DNA of 45,361 bases, taken from Nioella sediminis. Its GTDB lineage: Bacteria > Pseudomonadota > Alphaproteobacteria > Rhodobacterales > Rhodobacteraceae. Shown piece after piece: positions 26,392 through 35,924 of the stretch. The DNA is taken from positions 1 to 45,361 of the forward strand of contig NZ_MNBL01000111.1 of the NCBI RefSeq assembly GCF_001879695.1. The letters run 5' to 3'. Both the position numbers and the translations under genes were made by a program. Within the stretch, counting starts at the first letter, position 1, and each line of letters starts with the position of its first letter. The notes beneath the pieces were generated by a model. The model was not told the DNA's origin, ran no database searches, and saw only the letters and a program-made list of their open reading frames with translations.

Positions 26392-27822
26392 TTACAGGCC
26401 CTTGGCCCGGTAGCTGGCCGCCACGCGCCCGATCGAGACCATGAAGCCCGCGGTCCGCAGATCGGTCACGTCGTTGCGGCTGTGCCAGACCTCGCGCATC
26501 GACTGGTAGGCCGCGCGCATCGTGTCATCGAGGCCCGAGCGCACCAGTTCCAGCTCGTCCGCGCCTCGCAGATATTTTTCCTTGAAGGCCGGGGTCAGCG
26601 ACCATGCGCTGCCAAGATGCCGGTCGAGCCGCTCCAGTTCATCGACGATCAGCTGGTGGCGTGCTTCTTCCTGGCGGCGCTGCATCCGGCCAAAGCGGAT
26701 ATGGGACAGGTTCTTGACCCATTCGAAATAGGACACGGTCACGCCGCCCGCATTGGCATAAAGGTCGGGGATGATCACGGTGCCCTTCTTGCGCAGGATT
26801 TCATCCGCGCCTGCCGTTACCGGGCCATTCGCGGCCTCGATGATCAGAGGGGCCTTGATATTCGCCGCGTTCTGCAGGTTGATCACGCCCTCCAGTGCCG
26901 CCGGGATCAGGATATCGCACTCCTCCTCCAGCGCCTTGACCCCGTCCTTGATGTAGCGGGGCCCCGGGAACATGTCGACGCCGCCGGTGCGGGCGATGTG
27001 GTTCTTGACGGCCTCGACATCCAACCCGTCAGGATCGAGCAGCGCGCCATCGCGTTCGATGATCCCGACGATCTTGGCGCCATCCTCCTCCGACAGGAAC
27101 TTGGCGGCGTGGTAGCCCACATTGCCGAGCCCCTGCACGATGATCCGCTTGCCGTCGAGAGACCCGCCAAGCCCCGCCGCAGCGACGTCTTCGGGATGGC
27201 GGAAGAATTCCTGAAGCGCGTATTGCACGCCCCGGCCCGTTGCCTCGACCCGGCCCCGGATACCGCCCGCATGGGGGGGTTTGCCGGTCACGCAGGCCTT
27301 GCCGTTGATATCGGTGGTGTTCATCCGGGCATACTGGTCGGCGATGATCGCCATTTCCTTTTCACCGGTGCCCATGTCGGGGGCGGGCACGTTCTGCGCC
27401 GGGTTGATCATGTCGCGCTTGATCAACTCATAGGCGAAGCGCCGGGTGATCTGTTCCAGCTCGTGCTCTTCATAGTCGCGCGGGTCGATGCAAAGCCCGC
27501 CTTTCGATCCGCCGAAGGGGGCTTCGACAAGGGCACATTTGTAGGTCATCAGCGCGGCCAGCGCCTCAACCTCGTCCTGGTTCACATTGGGGGCGTAGCG
27601 GATGCCGCCCTTGGCCGGTTCGAAATGTTCGGAATGGACCGAGCGATACCCGGTGAAGGTCCGAATCTCGCCCCGCAGACGCACCCCGAAGCGAACCGTG
27701 TAGGTGGCGTTGCAGACGCGGATCTTTTCTTCCAGCCCAGGGGGCAGATCCATCATGGATGCAGCGCGGTTGAACATCAGGTCAACTGACTGACGGAAAC
27801 TCGGTTCTCCCTTCGGGGACAT
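26392..27822 (-). CDS. NAD-type glutamate dehydrogenase (Glu/Leu/Phe/Val family)
   Basis: 476 residues from ATG 27822, preceded by AAGGAGG at a good distance. Substrate residues K71 in EPAKGGIRY, K95 in MTYKCAL and catalytic K107 in APFGGSKGGL; Rossmann motif GLGNVG in IIVQGLGNVGYHAAKFL; the ANAGGVTVSYFEWVKN segment is typical of GDH. It interconverts glutamate and 2-oxoglutarate plus ammonia. The frame stays open 86 codons upstream, but the conserved protein begins at MSPKGEPSFRQSVDLMF. It is the second enzyme of this family in the window. Confidence 0.94.
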   Translation of the reverse strand: MSPKGEPSFRQSVDLMFNRAASMMDLPPGLEEKIRVCNATYTVRFGVRLRGEIRTFTGYRSVHSEHFEPAKGGIRYAPNVNQDEVEALAALMTYKCALVEAPFGGSKGGLCIDPRDYEEHELEQITRRFAYELIKRDMINPAQNVPAPDMGTGEKEMAIIADQYARMNTTDINGKACVTGKPPHAGGIRGRVEATGRGVQYALQEFFRHPEDVAAAGLGGSLDGKRIIVQGLGNVGYHAAKFLSEEDGAKIVGIIERDGALLDPDGLDVEAVKNHIARTGGVDMFPGPRYIKDGVKALEEECDILIPAALEGVINLQNAANIKAPLIIEAANGPVTAGADEILRKKGTVIIPDLYANAGGVTVSYFEWVKNLSHIRFGRMQRRQEEARHQLIVDELERLDRHLGSAWSLTPAFKEKYLRGADELELVRSGLDDTMRAAYQSMREVWHSRNDVTDLRTAGFMVSIGRVAASYRAKGL

Positions 27823-28109
27823 CGCGTATACCTCCTTGGCGTGTTCCGTGTGCGGCCCCTGCTGTGTTTGCAAACCGCCCATTTTTTGAGCGGACCACAG
27901 CTGGCCCATCCATGCAAGACAACCTGTCGTTGAAACAGCCAGTTTCATCGTTAAGCGCTGAAAAATGCACGCAAGTTGATTGTTGTCATTCATAAAACTC
28001 CCCGTTTCCTTCCTGCTTCCGCCCCATTTCTGCCGTTCTTGTGAACGAGGAAGACCATGGGTCGAACTGCGTCGATCCACGACTCGTCATTTTGCATGAG
28101 GCTTCCGGG

Positions 28110-29684
28110 ATGACCCGAGCGACAGATCCGATCCGCCAAACGCGACCCCACGCGCCAATTCGGCGCCGGGCCGGATTTCTGCGCGACGAACGCGGAACCG
28201 TGACGATCTTCGCCTTGATGATGTTCGTCCTGATGCTGGCCGCTGGCGGGATCGCCATCGACGTGATGCGCTACGAAACACAGCGCACGCAGTTGCAATA
28301 CACGCTGGACCGCGCCGTTCTGGCCGCGGCCGCGCTGAACCAGACTGAAGACCCGGAGGCGGTCGTGATCGACTACTTCGCGACCTCGGGTCTGGATCAC
28401 TACCGGCTGGAAGTGGACGTGGACCAAGGGCTGAATTTCCGCCGGGTCTCCGCCTATGCCGAGATGGATCTGCGGTCCTACTTCATGAACATGTTCGGGG
28501 TGAACGCCCTGACATCCCCCGCGCGGGGGGCCGCGGAAGAGCGGATCATGGATATCGAGATTTCCATGGTGCTCGACATCTCGGGTTCCATGGGCTGGAA
28601 CAACAAGATCCGCAACATGCGCGACGCGGCCAATGAGTTCATCGACACCGTGCTTGCCGCGAATGCGGAAGAAGACCAGGTGTCGATCTCGATCATCCCC
28701 TATCACAGCCAGGTCAATGCGGGCACGACGCTGGCCAGTGTCTTCACCCTGTCTGACGAGCACAATGAATCGAACTGCACCCGCTTCGATCCGGCCGACT
28801 ACAACGTAACCGCGATTGACCCCGATGAGGCCATCGAACGGATCGCGCATTTCGACTATCGGTACCGCAGCAGCTATCGCACCTTCCGCACGCCGCATTG
28901 CACCACCAGTGACTACGCCGCCATTCTGCCCTGGTCGAATGACGCGGATGAGCTGCACGCGCTGGTCAACAGCCTGAGCGCAAACGGCAACACCGCGATC
29001 GACCTTGGCATGAGATGGGCCGTGGGCCTGCTGGATCCGGCGGCACAGCCCGCTGTGACGGAACTGATCGCCGCGGGAGAGGTGGACGCGGATTTCGAAG
29101 GCCGCCCCTATTCCTACGAGGAAGACGAGGTTCTGAAGATCATCATCCTGATGACCGATGGCGAGAATACCAGCCAGGTCGACGTGGTTCAGGAATTCAA
29201 GCGCGGGCCCTCGACCGTGTTCCGCGACCCTGACACCGGCCGCACCTCGGCCTATCTGCCGCGCTACGACCTGTACTACTGGCACCACAATGACAGCTAC
29301 AATTCGCAGCCCTATGGTGGCAGCGATGCCGAGGCCATTCCGTGGGCCGAACTCTGGGCCACCTATTCCGCTCGGATGCTGGCCGGCGAATACTACTACT
29401 ACGCCGGTGACTGGGACTACTATCGCCAGCTGCGCTACTACTCGATCGAAACCTACGCGGGTGCGAGCGAGGCCGATGCCAACCTGCGCAATATCTGCGA
29501 CGCGGCAAATGAGGCCGGGATCATCGTGTTCACCATTGCGTTCGAGGCGCCTGCCCGCGGCGAAAGCGTGATGCAGCACTGTGCCACGACGCCTGCCCAT
29601 TACTACGACGCCGAAGGGATCGAGATTTCCGAGGCCTTCGCCTCCATCGCGGCGTCGATCAACCAGCTCAAGCTGATCCAGTAG
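28110..29684 (+). CDS. TadG-like pilus-associated protein with von Willebrand A domain
   Basis: 524 residues from ATG 28110. A basic N-terminus precedes DERGTVTIFALMMFVLMLAAGGIAIDVMRYE (26-56), the TadG/TadE-type membrane helix of the Flp/Tad pilus system. A vWA domain follows, with the metal site D156-I-S-G-S-M and the second element TDGENTS. The C-terminal half is Tyr-rich (YYYYAGDWDYYRQLRYYS) and has an external adhesin-like character. An in-frame GTG at 28041 is possible but has no better ribosome site. First of three tightly spaced pilus-type genes. Confidence 0.85.
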   Translation: MTRATDPIRQTRPHAPIRRRAGFLRDERGTVTIFALMMFVLMLAAGGIAIDVMRYETQRTQLQYTLDRAVLAAAALNQTEDPEAVVIDYFATSGLDHYRLEVDVDQGLNFRRVSAYAEMDLRSYFMNMFGVNALTSPARGAAEERIMDIEISMVLDISGSMGWNNKIRNMRDAANEFIDTVLAANAEEDQVSISIIPYHSQVNAGTTLASVFTLSDEHNESNCTRFDPADYNVTAIDPDEAIERIAHFDYRYRSSYRTFRTPHCTTSDYAAILPWSNDADELHALVNSLSANGNTAIDLGMRWAVGLLDPAAQPAVTELIAAGEVDADFEGRPYSYEEDEVLKIIILMTDGENTSQVDVVQEFKRGPSTVFRDPDTGRTSAYLPRYDLYYWHHNDSYNSQPYGGSDAEAIPWAELWATYSARMLAGEYYYYAGDWDYYRQLRYYSIETYAGASEADANLRNICDAANEAGIIVFTIAFEAPARGESVMQHCATTPAHYYDAEGIEISEAFASIAASINQLKLIQ

Positions 29685-29692
29685 GGCATGAC

Positions 29693-30223
29693 ATGTGGGG
29701 CCTGACCAAGATATCCCGGTTCTTCCGCAAAGAAGAGGCCAACGCGACAGTGGAATTCGTGATCGTCTTCCCGCTGATCGTGATGATCTTCGTGGCGGCC
29801 TTCGAGACCGCCATGCTGCTGACCCGGCAAGTGATGATGGAACGGTCGCTGGACAGCGCCGTGCGCTACCTGCGGCTGACCTCTGATGTGACGGTCACCC
29901 ATGACGCGATCCGGGACAATATCTGCGACAACACGCCGATCCTCATCAACTGCCAGGAATCACTGTTGCTGGACCTGCGCGTGATTGATCAGGATACCTA
30001 CAACCTTCCGGACTATCACACGCTTTGCGTGGACCGCTCCGGCACCGTTACCCCGGCCAACCAGTTCCATCCCGGCGCGGACAACCAGTTGATGCTGATC
30101 CGCACCTGCGCCCTTGTGGACCGGATCCTGCCGATTTCCGGGCTCGGGCTGGACCTGACGCGCGACGATACCGGCGCCATCCACATCACCGCCGCCACCG
30201 TCTTCGTGAACGAGCCGGAGTGA
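29693..30223 (+). CDS. TadE-family pilus assembly protein
   Basis: 176 residues. Prepilin-like N-terminus KEEANATVEFVIVFPLIVMIFVAAFETAML: a charged start, then Glu21 five residues into the hydrophobic helix, as in pseudopilins of the Tad system. The rest is a small periplasmic domain with paired cysteines (DNICDN, INCQES, HTLCVD, RTCALV). It starts 8 bases after the TadG-like gene and ends 7 bases before the next TadE-like gene, so the three are one operon. No Tad ATPase or prepilin peptidase is in the window. Confidence 0.87.
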   Translation: MWGLTKISRFFRKEEANATVEFVIVFPLIVMIFVAAFETAMLLTRQVMMERSLDSAVRYLRLTSDVTVTHDAIRDNICDNTPILINCQESLLLDLRVIDQDTYNLPDYHTLCVDRSGTVTPANQFHPGADNQLMLIRTCALVDRILPISGLGLDLTRDDTGAIHITAATVFVNEPE

Positions 30224-30230
30224 GACAGCC

Positions 30231-30887
30231 ATGAAACGGATGATCAGGACATTCTGGAAGGACGAAGGCGCCTCGGTCGCGCTGGAAGCGGTGATCGTGA
30301 TTCCGATCCTGGCCTGGGTCTTCGTGGCCAGCTTTGTCTTCTTCGACGCATTTAGAGTCTACAACACCTCGATCAAGGCGACCTATGCGGTGGCCGACGT
30401 CCTGTCACGCCGCACAAACGAGATTGCCAGCTCGGATATCGAGGGGCTTGCGGATGTGTTCCAGTTCCTGACCCGGAACACCGCCGGATCGGCCCTGCGT
30501 GTATCGCAGATCACCCGACAGCAGGGCGGCTACCGGATCGACTGGTCGCACGGCACCGACGGGACGACCTATATCCGCGCCAGCGACTTCCCCGATTTCA
30601 TCGACCGCATTCCGATCATGGCCTATGGCGACCGGATGCTGCTGATCGAAACCTTCCTGCCGCATCGCCCGGCTTTCAGCGCGGGCCTTGCCGATCAGGA
30701 ATTCGTGAATTTCACCGTCACCCGCCCCCGTTTTGCCGGTCAGGTGGCCTTCGAGGCCGATCTGGAAAACTCATACGTCTACACCAACAACGGCTATCCA
30801 ACGGGTCTGGACGGCTTCTACTACATCAATGAAGAAGGCGGCGCGGATCCAGCGCATGACCCGGATTGGGATGTCGATCCGTCCTGA
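30231..30887 (+). CDS. second TadE/TadG-like pseudopilin
   Basis: 218 residues. N-terminal DEGASVALEAVIVIPILAWVFVASFVFFDAF is the TadE-type cleavage and membrane segment (Glu19). The remaining part is a periplasmic domain ending in an acidic tail (DPAHDPDWDVDPS). GAGACAG ribosome site before the ATG. Third gene of the pilus-type operon; 112 bases separate it from the sarcosine oxidase genes. Likely a minor pilin or assembly factor on the inner membrane. Confidence 0.83.
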   Translation: MKRMIRTFWKDEGASVALEAVIVIPILAWVFVASFVFFDAFRVYNTSIKATYAVADVLSRRTNEIASSDIEGLADVFQFLTRNTAGSALRVSQITRQQGGYRIDWSHGTDGTTYIRASDFPDFIDRIPIMAYGDRMLLIETFLPHRPAFSAGLADQEFVNFTVTRPRFAGQVAFEADLENSYVYTNNGYPTGLDGFYYINEEGGADPAHDPDWDVDPS

Positions 30888-30999
30888 TCCGTTTTGGCGT
30901 CGATAACTGACCTTCCGGTGTCGTGAGCTTGAGTTTCCTTTCGCAATCCGTCTGACTACACTCTCCCCGTCTATACCACCGACCGGGCAAGGAGAGGTC

Positions 31000-32250
31000 A
31001 TGCGCTATTCGGGTTGGCAGGTCATCAAGCAGGGTCTGTCGGGCAACCGGGGCTGGAAACCGGCCTGGCGCGATCCCGCGCCCAAGGCGGAATATGATGT
31101 GGTGATCATCGGCGGCGGGGGGCATGGGCTCGCCACGGCCTATTACCTTGCCAAGGAACACGGGCTGACCAATATCGCCGTGCTGGAGAAGGGCTATCTC
31201 GGCGGCGGCAATGTCGGCCGCAACACCACCATCGTGCGCGCCAATTACGGGCTGGAGGGCAACTCGCAGTTCTATTCCCATTCGCTGAAGCTGTGGGAAG
31301 GGCTGGAGCAGGACCTGAACTATAACGTCATGCACAGCCAGCGCGGAATCGTGAACCTGTTCCATTCAGACGGCCAGCGCGATGCCTACGCCCGGCGCGG
31401 CAACATGATGATGGCCCAAGGCGACGATGCGATCCTGCTCGACCGCGACGGCTGCCGCAAGCTGATGCCGTTCCTCGACTATGACCAGACCCGCTTTCCC
31501 ATCTTCGGGGGCCTCTATCACAAGCGCGGTGGCACCGCCCGGCACGACGCGGTGGCCTGGGGCTATGCACGCGGCGCGGATCAGCGGGGCGTGGACCTGA
31601 TCCAGAAATGCGAGGTGACCGGCATCGATGTCGAAAACGGCAAGGTCACGGGCGTGCAGACCACGCGCGGCGCGATCCGCGCCAAGAAGGTCGCCATGTG
31701 CGCGGCGGGCCGGTCCGGCCAGGTGGCGGCGATGGCGGGGATGCGGCTGCCGATTGAAAGCACCGTGTTGCAGGCCTTCGTCACCGAGGGGCTGAAGCCG
31801 GTCATCGACAACGTGATCACCTATGGCATGGGCCATTTCTACATCAGCCAGTCCGACAAGGGCGGTCTGGTCTTCGGCGGCGATATCGACTTCTACGCGT
31901 CCTATGCGTCTCGCGGGAACCTGCCGATGATGGAACACGTGATGGAGGCGGGCATGACCCTGATGCCGATGATCGGCAAGGCCAAGCTGCTGCGGTCCTG
32001 GGGCGGGATCATGGACATGTCCTCGGACGGTTCGCCCATCATCGACAAGACCCATATCGACGGGCTCTACGTCAATGCGGGCTGGTGCTATGGCGGGTTC
32101 AAGGCGACGCCTGCCTCGGGCCATTGCTATGCCCACCTGATCGCAACCGACCGCCCGCATGAGGCCGCCACCCGCCACCGGCTCGACCGTTTCAACACAG
32201 GGAGGATCATGGATGAGGAATCCAAGGGCTCTCAGCATAATCTGCATTAG
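31000..32250 (+). CDS. soxB: sarcosine oxidase subunit beta
   Basis: 416 residues. FAD-binding DVVIIGGGGHGLATAYYL (33-50), the covalent-flavin region LYHKRGGTARHDAVAWG (about 172-188) and C-terminal GGIMDMSSDGSPIID...GWCYGGFKATPASG are diagnostic of the heterotetrameric enzyme, which oxidises sarcosine to glycine with transfer of the one-carbon unit to tetrahydrofolate. The end MDEESKGSQHNLH fits the usual SoxB ending (D-E-x3-G-x3-NLH). AAGGAGAG ribosome site. The last 38 bases are shared with a different reading frame used by the next gene. Confidence 0.96.
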   Translation: MRYSGWQVIKQGLSGNRGWKPAWRDPAPKAEYDVVIIGGGGHGLATAYYLAKEHGLTNIAVLEKGYLGGGNVGRNTTIVRANYGLEGNSQFYSHSLKLWEGLEQDLNYNVMHSQRGIVNLFHSDGQRDAYARRGNMMMAQGDDAILLDRDGCRKLMPFLDYDQTRFPIFGGLYHKRGGTARHDAVAWGYARGADQRGVDLIQKCEVTGIDVENGKVTGVQTTRGAIRAKKVAMCAAGRSGQVAAMAGMRLPIESTVLQAFVTEGLKPVIDNVITYGMGHFYISQSDKGGLVFGGDIDFYASYASRGNLPMMEHVMEAGMTLMPMIGKAKLLRSWGGIMDMSSDGSPIIDKTHIDGLYVNAGWCYGGFKATPASGHCYAHLIATDRPHEAATRHRLDRFNTGRIMDEESKGSQHNLH

Positions 32251-32722
32251 CATGATGGCGGCGGTCCCGGCCTTGGCGAACGACACGTTCCCCATGGGGT
32301 GCTATGCGCGCGACTATTCGGCAGAACATCTGGCCGCGCATCCGGCGCAGGTGGCAGAGCGGCTTCGGCTGAACTTCTACCGGCTGGACGGCAGCGCGCC
32401 TGACAGCCTGCTCTATTTCGATGTGACCGCCCTGATGGCCAATCAGGGTCATGCCGCCCAAGACGGGCTTGGCGGCGAGGTCATGACCGAAACCGGGTTT
32501 TGCAATCGCCCGTCGGGCTGCGGCGTCGAAGCCGATGGCGGCACGTTCGAGATCACGCGCTTGGCGGACGGGGTGCTCGAAATCCGCACCTCTCACCTGC
32601 GCGTGGGCATGAATGGTGGGATCGACCACGAGGGGGTCTATTCCTCACTCGGCGAGACCTACAACGAATACACAACCTACCGGCTTTTTGCCGCCCAACC
32701 TGAAGCCTGTTCGGAGTTCTGA
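32213..32722 (+). CDS. secreted protein inserted in the sarcosine oxidase operon
   Basis: 169 residues. Signal peptide MRNPRALSIICISMMAAVPALA (1-22), then a mature domain with four cysteines (GCYA, FCNR, GCGV, ACSEF) and no recognised family. A GGAGG site seven bases before the ATG supports the start, which lies 38 bases inside the end of soxB in another frame. The stop codon overlaps the soxD start (TGATG), so translation is probably coupled. The usual order is soxB-soxD-soxA-soxG without such a gene. A periplasmic product amid cytoplasmic enzyme subunits is unexpected. Confidence 0.8.
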   Translation: MRNPRALSIICISMMAAVPALANDTFPMGCYARDYSAEHLAAHPAQVAERLRLNFYRLDGSAPDSLLYFDVTALMANQGHAAQDGLGGEVMTETGFCNRPSGCGVEADGGTFEITRLADGVLEIRTSHLRVGMNGGIDHEGVYSSLGETYNEYTTYRLFAAQPEACSEF

Positions 32723-32994
32723 TGCGTATCAAATGCCCTCTCTGCGGGGACCGCGACAGCCGCGAATTCACCCCAATGGGACACGAGACCTATATGAACC
32801 GGCCAGACGACGAGGGCTGGAGCCCCGCCTGGGACAACTACCTTCATCTGCGCGACAACCCGGCCGGGATCACGCGCGAAATGTGGTATCACGGCGCGGG
32901 CTGCACCAGCTGGCTGCGCGTGGAACGCGACACCGTCACCCATGACATCCTGCGTGTTGAGCTTGCCGTGGATGTGAAGCGGGGGAACGCATGA
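32722..32994 (+). CDS. soxD: sarcosine oxidase subunit delta
   Basis: 90 residues, normal size. The zinc-binding start MRIKCPLCGDRD and the later HGAGCTSWLRVERDT are diagnostic. It stabilises the alpha-beta flavoprotein core. The start overlaps the previous stop by one base and its own stop overlaps the soxA start (ATGA). Confidence 0.96.
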   Translation: MRIKCPLCGDRDSREFTPMGHETYMNRPDDEGWSPAWDNYLHLRDNPAGITREMWYHGAGCTSWLRVERDTVTHDILRVELAVDVKRGNA

Positions 32995-35924
32995 TGCGGA
33001 TCGAGGGCAAGGGCCGGGTCGATGTATCGGCCCCGGTGAAATTCAGCTTCGACGGGCAGGGATATACTGGCTTCAAGGGCGACACGCTGGCCTCGGCGCT
33101 GCTCGCCTCCGGCGTCAAGCTGGTGGGCCGGTCGTTCAAATACCACCGCCCGCGCGGGGTGCTGACGGCAGGCTCGGAAGAACCCAATGCCATGGTGGAA
33201 ATCGGGCGCGGCGCGGCGCAGGTGCCGAACGTGCGCGCCACGGTGCAGGAGATCTATGCCGGACTCGACGCCTACAGCCAGAACCGCATGGGACCGCTGG
33301 CCTATGACCTGCTGTCCGTGAATGACCTCTTCCCGAATTTCCTGAGCGCCGGATTCTACTACAAAACCTTCATGTGGCCGCGCGCCTTCTGGGAAAAGCT
33401 CTATGAGCCTGTGATCCGCCGCGCGGCGGGGCTTGGCTCGCTCTCGGGCAAGCACAACCCCGACCACTACGAGAAGGCCTTCGCCCATTGCGATATCCTC
33501 GTGATCGGGTCCGGCCCCACCGGGCTGATGGCCGCGCTGACGGCGGCGCTTGGCGGCGCGGACGTGATCCTTTGCGAAGAAAGCAATGAGTTTGGCGGTC
33601 GGCTTCTGTCCGAGGACGAAGAGATTGACGGCCAGCCGGGGGCGGAATGGGTGGCCTCGATGCTCGACGCGCTGCGCGACACGGGCCGGGTGCGGCTCAT
33701 GTCCCGCACCACCGTCACCGGCGCCTATGACCAGGGCACCTACGGCGCGCTGGAACGGGTGGGCCTGCATGTGAACGGCCCGGCAGAGCTGCCCAAGGAA
33801 TGCTTCTGGCGGATCAACGCGCGGCAGGCGGTTCTGGCAGCGGGCGCGCTGGAACGCCCCTTGGCCTTCCCGATGAACGACCGGCCCGGCATCATGATGG
33901 CCAGCGCCGTGCGCAGCTACCTGCACCGCTACGGCGTGGCGGCAGGGCGCAAGGTAACGCTGTTTGCCACCAATGACGACGCGCATCGCACCGCGCTCGA
34001 TCTGATGGCCAACGGTGTGGAGATCGCTGGTGTGGTCGATGCGCGCCCGGATGCAAAGGCGCAGGGCGACTATCCGCTCTTTGCCGAGGCCGAGGTCATC
34101 ACCACCAAGGGCCGCAAGGCGCTGACAGAGATCACCATCCGCCACAATGGCAGCGAGCAGAAGATCGCCACCGACTGCCTGGCCATGTCCGGCGGCTGGA
34201 ACCCGACGCTGCACATGACCTGTCACATGAACAGCCGTCCGGTCTGGAACGAGGGGATCGCGGGCTTCGTCCCTGCCGATGACGCCGTTCCGGGGCTGAT
34301 CCCGGCGGGGGCCTGCAAGGGCACCTATTCAACGGCGGGCTGTCTGGCCGAGGGTGTGGAGGCCGCGAAACAGGCGCTGTCTGCGCTTGGCGGGAAACTG
34401 CCCGAGGTGGATATCCCGCAGGCCAGCGATGCCGTGGGCGGGTCGAAACCGCTCTGGTTGGTCAATGGCAAGGGCCGGGCATGGCTCGACTTCGCCAATG
34501 ACGTGACCTCCAAGGACATCAAGCTGGCCGCGCAGGAGGCGTTTACCTCTGTCGAGCACATGAAGCGCTATACCACTCAAGGCATGGCGCCGGACCAGGG
34601 CAAGAACTCCAATATCGGGGCGCTGGCCATTCTGGCGGATGCCACGGGCCGGGCGATCCCGGAAACCGGAACGACGACCTACCGCCCGCCCTTCGTGCCG
34701 ACCTCGATCGCCGCGCTTGGGGCCGGGGCGCAGGGTAAGGGCTTCGCGCCCGAACGCTTCACCACCAGCCACGACGCCAGCATCGAACGCGGCGCGCCGA
34801 TGATCACGGCAGGGCTGTGGTATCGCCCCAGCTACTTCCCGCGTCCGGGCGAAACCACATGGCGGCAGTCTTGCGACCGCGAGGTCACGATGACCCGCAA
34901 TGCGGTTGGCATCTGCGACGTTTCCACCCTTGGCAAGATCGACATTCAGGGGCCGGATGCGGGCGCGTTTCTGGATTTCGTCTATACCAACATGTTCTCC
35001 ACCCTGAAGGTGGGCCGCGTGCGCTACGGGCTCATGCTGCGCGAGGACGGGCATGTGATGGATGACGGCACCACGGCGCGGTTGGGTGAGACCCATTATG
35101 TCATGACCACCACAACGGCGGCGGCGGGCGAGGTGATGAAACACCTTGATTTCGTTCAGCAATGCCTGCGGCCTGACCTGAATGTCCGCTTCATCTCGGT
35201 CACCGAACAATGGGCGCAATTCAGCGTTGTCGGTCCCAAGTCGCGCGATCTTCTGAACGGGTTGCTCGATGCCCCGATCGACAATGACAGTTTCCCCTAT
35301 ATGGGCTGCGGCGAGGTCAGTGTGATGGGCGTGAAGGGGCGGCTCTTCCGCATCTCCTTCTCGGGCGAGCACGCCTATGAAATCGCCGTGCCGTCACGCT
35401 ATGGCGAGGCGCTGTATCGGCAGTTGGTGACGCAGGCCGAAACGCTCGGCGGCGGGGCTTACGGGATGGAGGCGCTCAACGTCATGCGGATCGAGAAGGG
35501 CTTCATCACCCATTCCGAGATTGACGGGCGCGTGGTGCCCTTCGATATCAGGATGGACCGGATGGTGTCGGCCAAGAAGATGTGCATCGGCAAGCCTGCG
35601 ACCCTGCGCGAGGGGCTGAAGGAAACCGACCGACCGCAACTTGTCGGGCTGAAACCCGTGGGCGCTGTGAAAGAGCTGACCGCCGGGGCGCGGCTGTTCT
35701 CTGCCGGGGCCGACGCGGTGCGTGTGAATGTGGAGGGCTACACGACCTCTGTCGGGTTCTCGCCGTCGCTTGGGCATTTCATCGGACTTGGGTTCCTCAA
35801 GGACGGGCCGAACCGAATGGGTGAGGTCGTGAAGATGGTCGATCATGTGCGCAATGTGGAAACGACGGTCGAGGTGTGCAGCCCCGTCTTCCTCGATCCG
35901 GAAGGGGAGAAACTGCGTGGTTAA
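32991..35924 (+). CDS. soxA: sarcosine oxidase subunit alpha
   Basis: 977 residues, standard length. The N-terminus (1-100) has the fold that receives the flavin chain, with KYHRPRGVLTAGSEEPNAMV. A second Rossmann motif DILVIGSGPTGLMAAL lies near 168-183 (NAD site). From about residue 600 the aminomethyltransferase-like (GcvT) domain binds tetrahydrofolate and forms 5,10-methylene-THF, with ICDVSTLGKIDIQGPDA and MRIEKGFITHSEIDG as marks. ATG start overlaps soxD by four bases. Confidence 0.97.
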   Translation: MMRIEGKGRVDVSAPVKFSFDGQGYTGFKGDTLASALLASGVKLVGRSFKYHRPRGVLTAGSEEPNAMVEIGRGAAQVPNVRATVQEIYAGLDAYSQNRMGPLAYDLLSVNDLFPNFLSAGFYYKTFMWPRAFWEKLYEPVIRRAAGLGSLSGKHNPDHYEKAFAHCDILVIGSGPTGLMAALTAALGGADVILCEESNEFGGRLLSEDEEIDGQPGAEWVASMLDALRDTGRVRLMSRTTVTGAYDQGTYGALERVGLHVNGPAELPKECFWRINARQAVLAAGALERPLAFPMNDRPGIMMASAVRSYLHRYGVAAGRKVTLFATNDDAHRTALDLMANGVEIAGVVDARPDAKAQGDYPLFAEAEVITTKGRKALTEITIRHNGSEQKIATDCLAMSGGWNPTLHMTCHMNSRPVWNEGIAGFVPADDAVPGLIPAGACKGTYSTAGCLAEGVEAAKQALSALGGKLPEVDIPQASDAVGGSKPLWLVNGKGRAWLDFANDVTSKDIKLAAQEAFTSVEHMKRYTTQGMAPDQGKNSNIGALAILADATGRAIPETGTTTYRPPFVPTSIAALGAGAQGKGFAPERFTTSHDASIERGAPMITAGLWYRPSYFPRPGETTWRQSCDREVTMTRNAVGICDVSTLGKIDIQGPDAGAFLDFVYTNMFSTLKVGRVRYGLMLREDGHVMDDGTTARLGETHYVMTTTTAAAGEVMKHLDFVQQCLRPDLNVRFISVTEQWAQFSVVGPKSRDLLNGLLDAPIDNDSFPYMGCGEVSVMGVKGRLFRISFSGEHAYEIAVPSRYGEALYRQLVTQAETLGGGAYGMEALNVMRIEKGFITHSEIDGRVVPFDIRMDRMVSAKKMCIGKPATLREGLKETDRPQLVGLKPVGAVKELTAGARLFSAGADAVRVNVEGYTTSVGFSPSLGHFIGLGFLKDGPNRMGEVVKMVDHVRNVETTVEVCSPVFLDPEGEKLRG

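Noticed and set aside
27823-28080. 86-codon N-terminal extension of glutamate dehydrogenase
   Set aside because: A strong AAGGAGG lies before the internal ATG at 27822 where the conserved protein begins; the extension is unlike the family.
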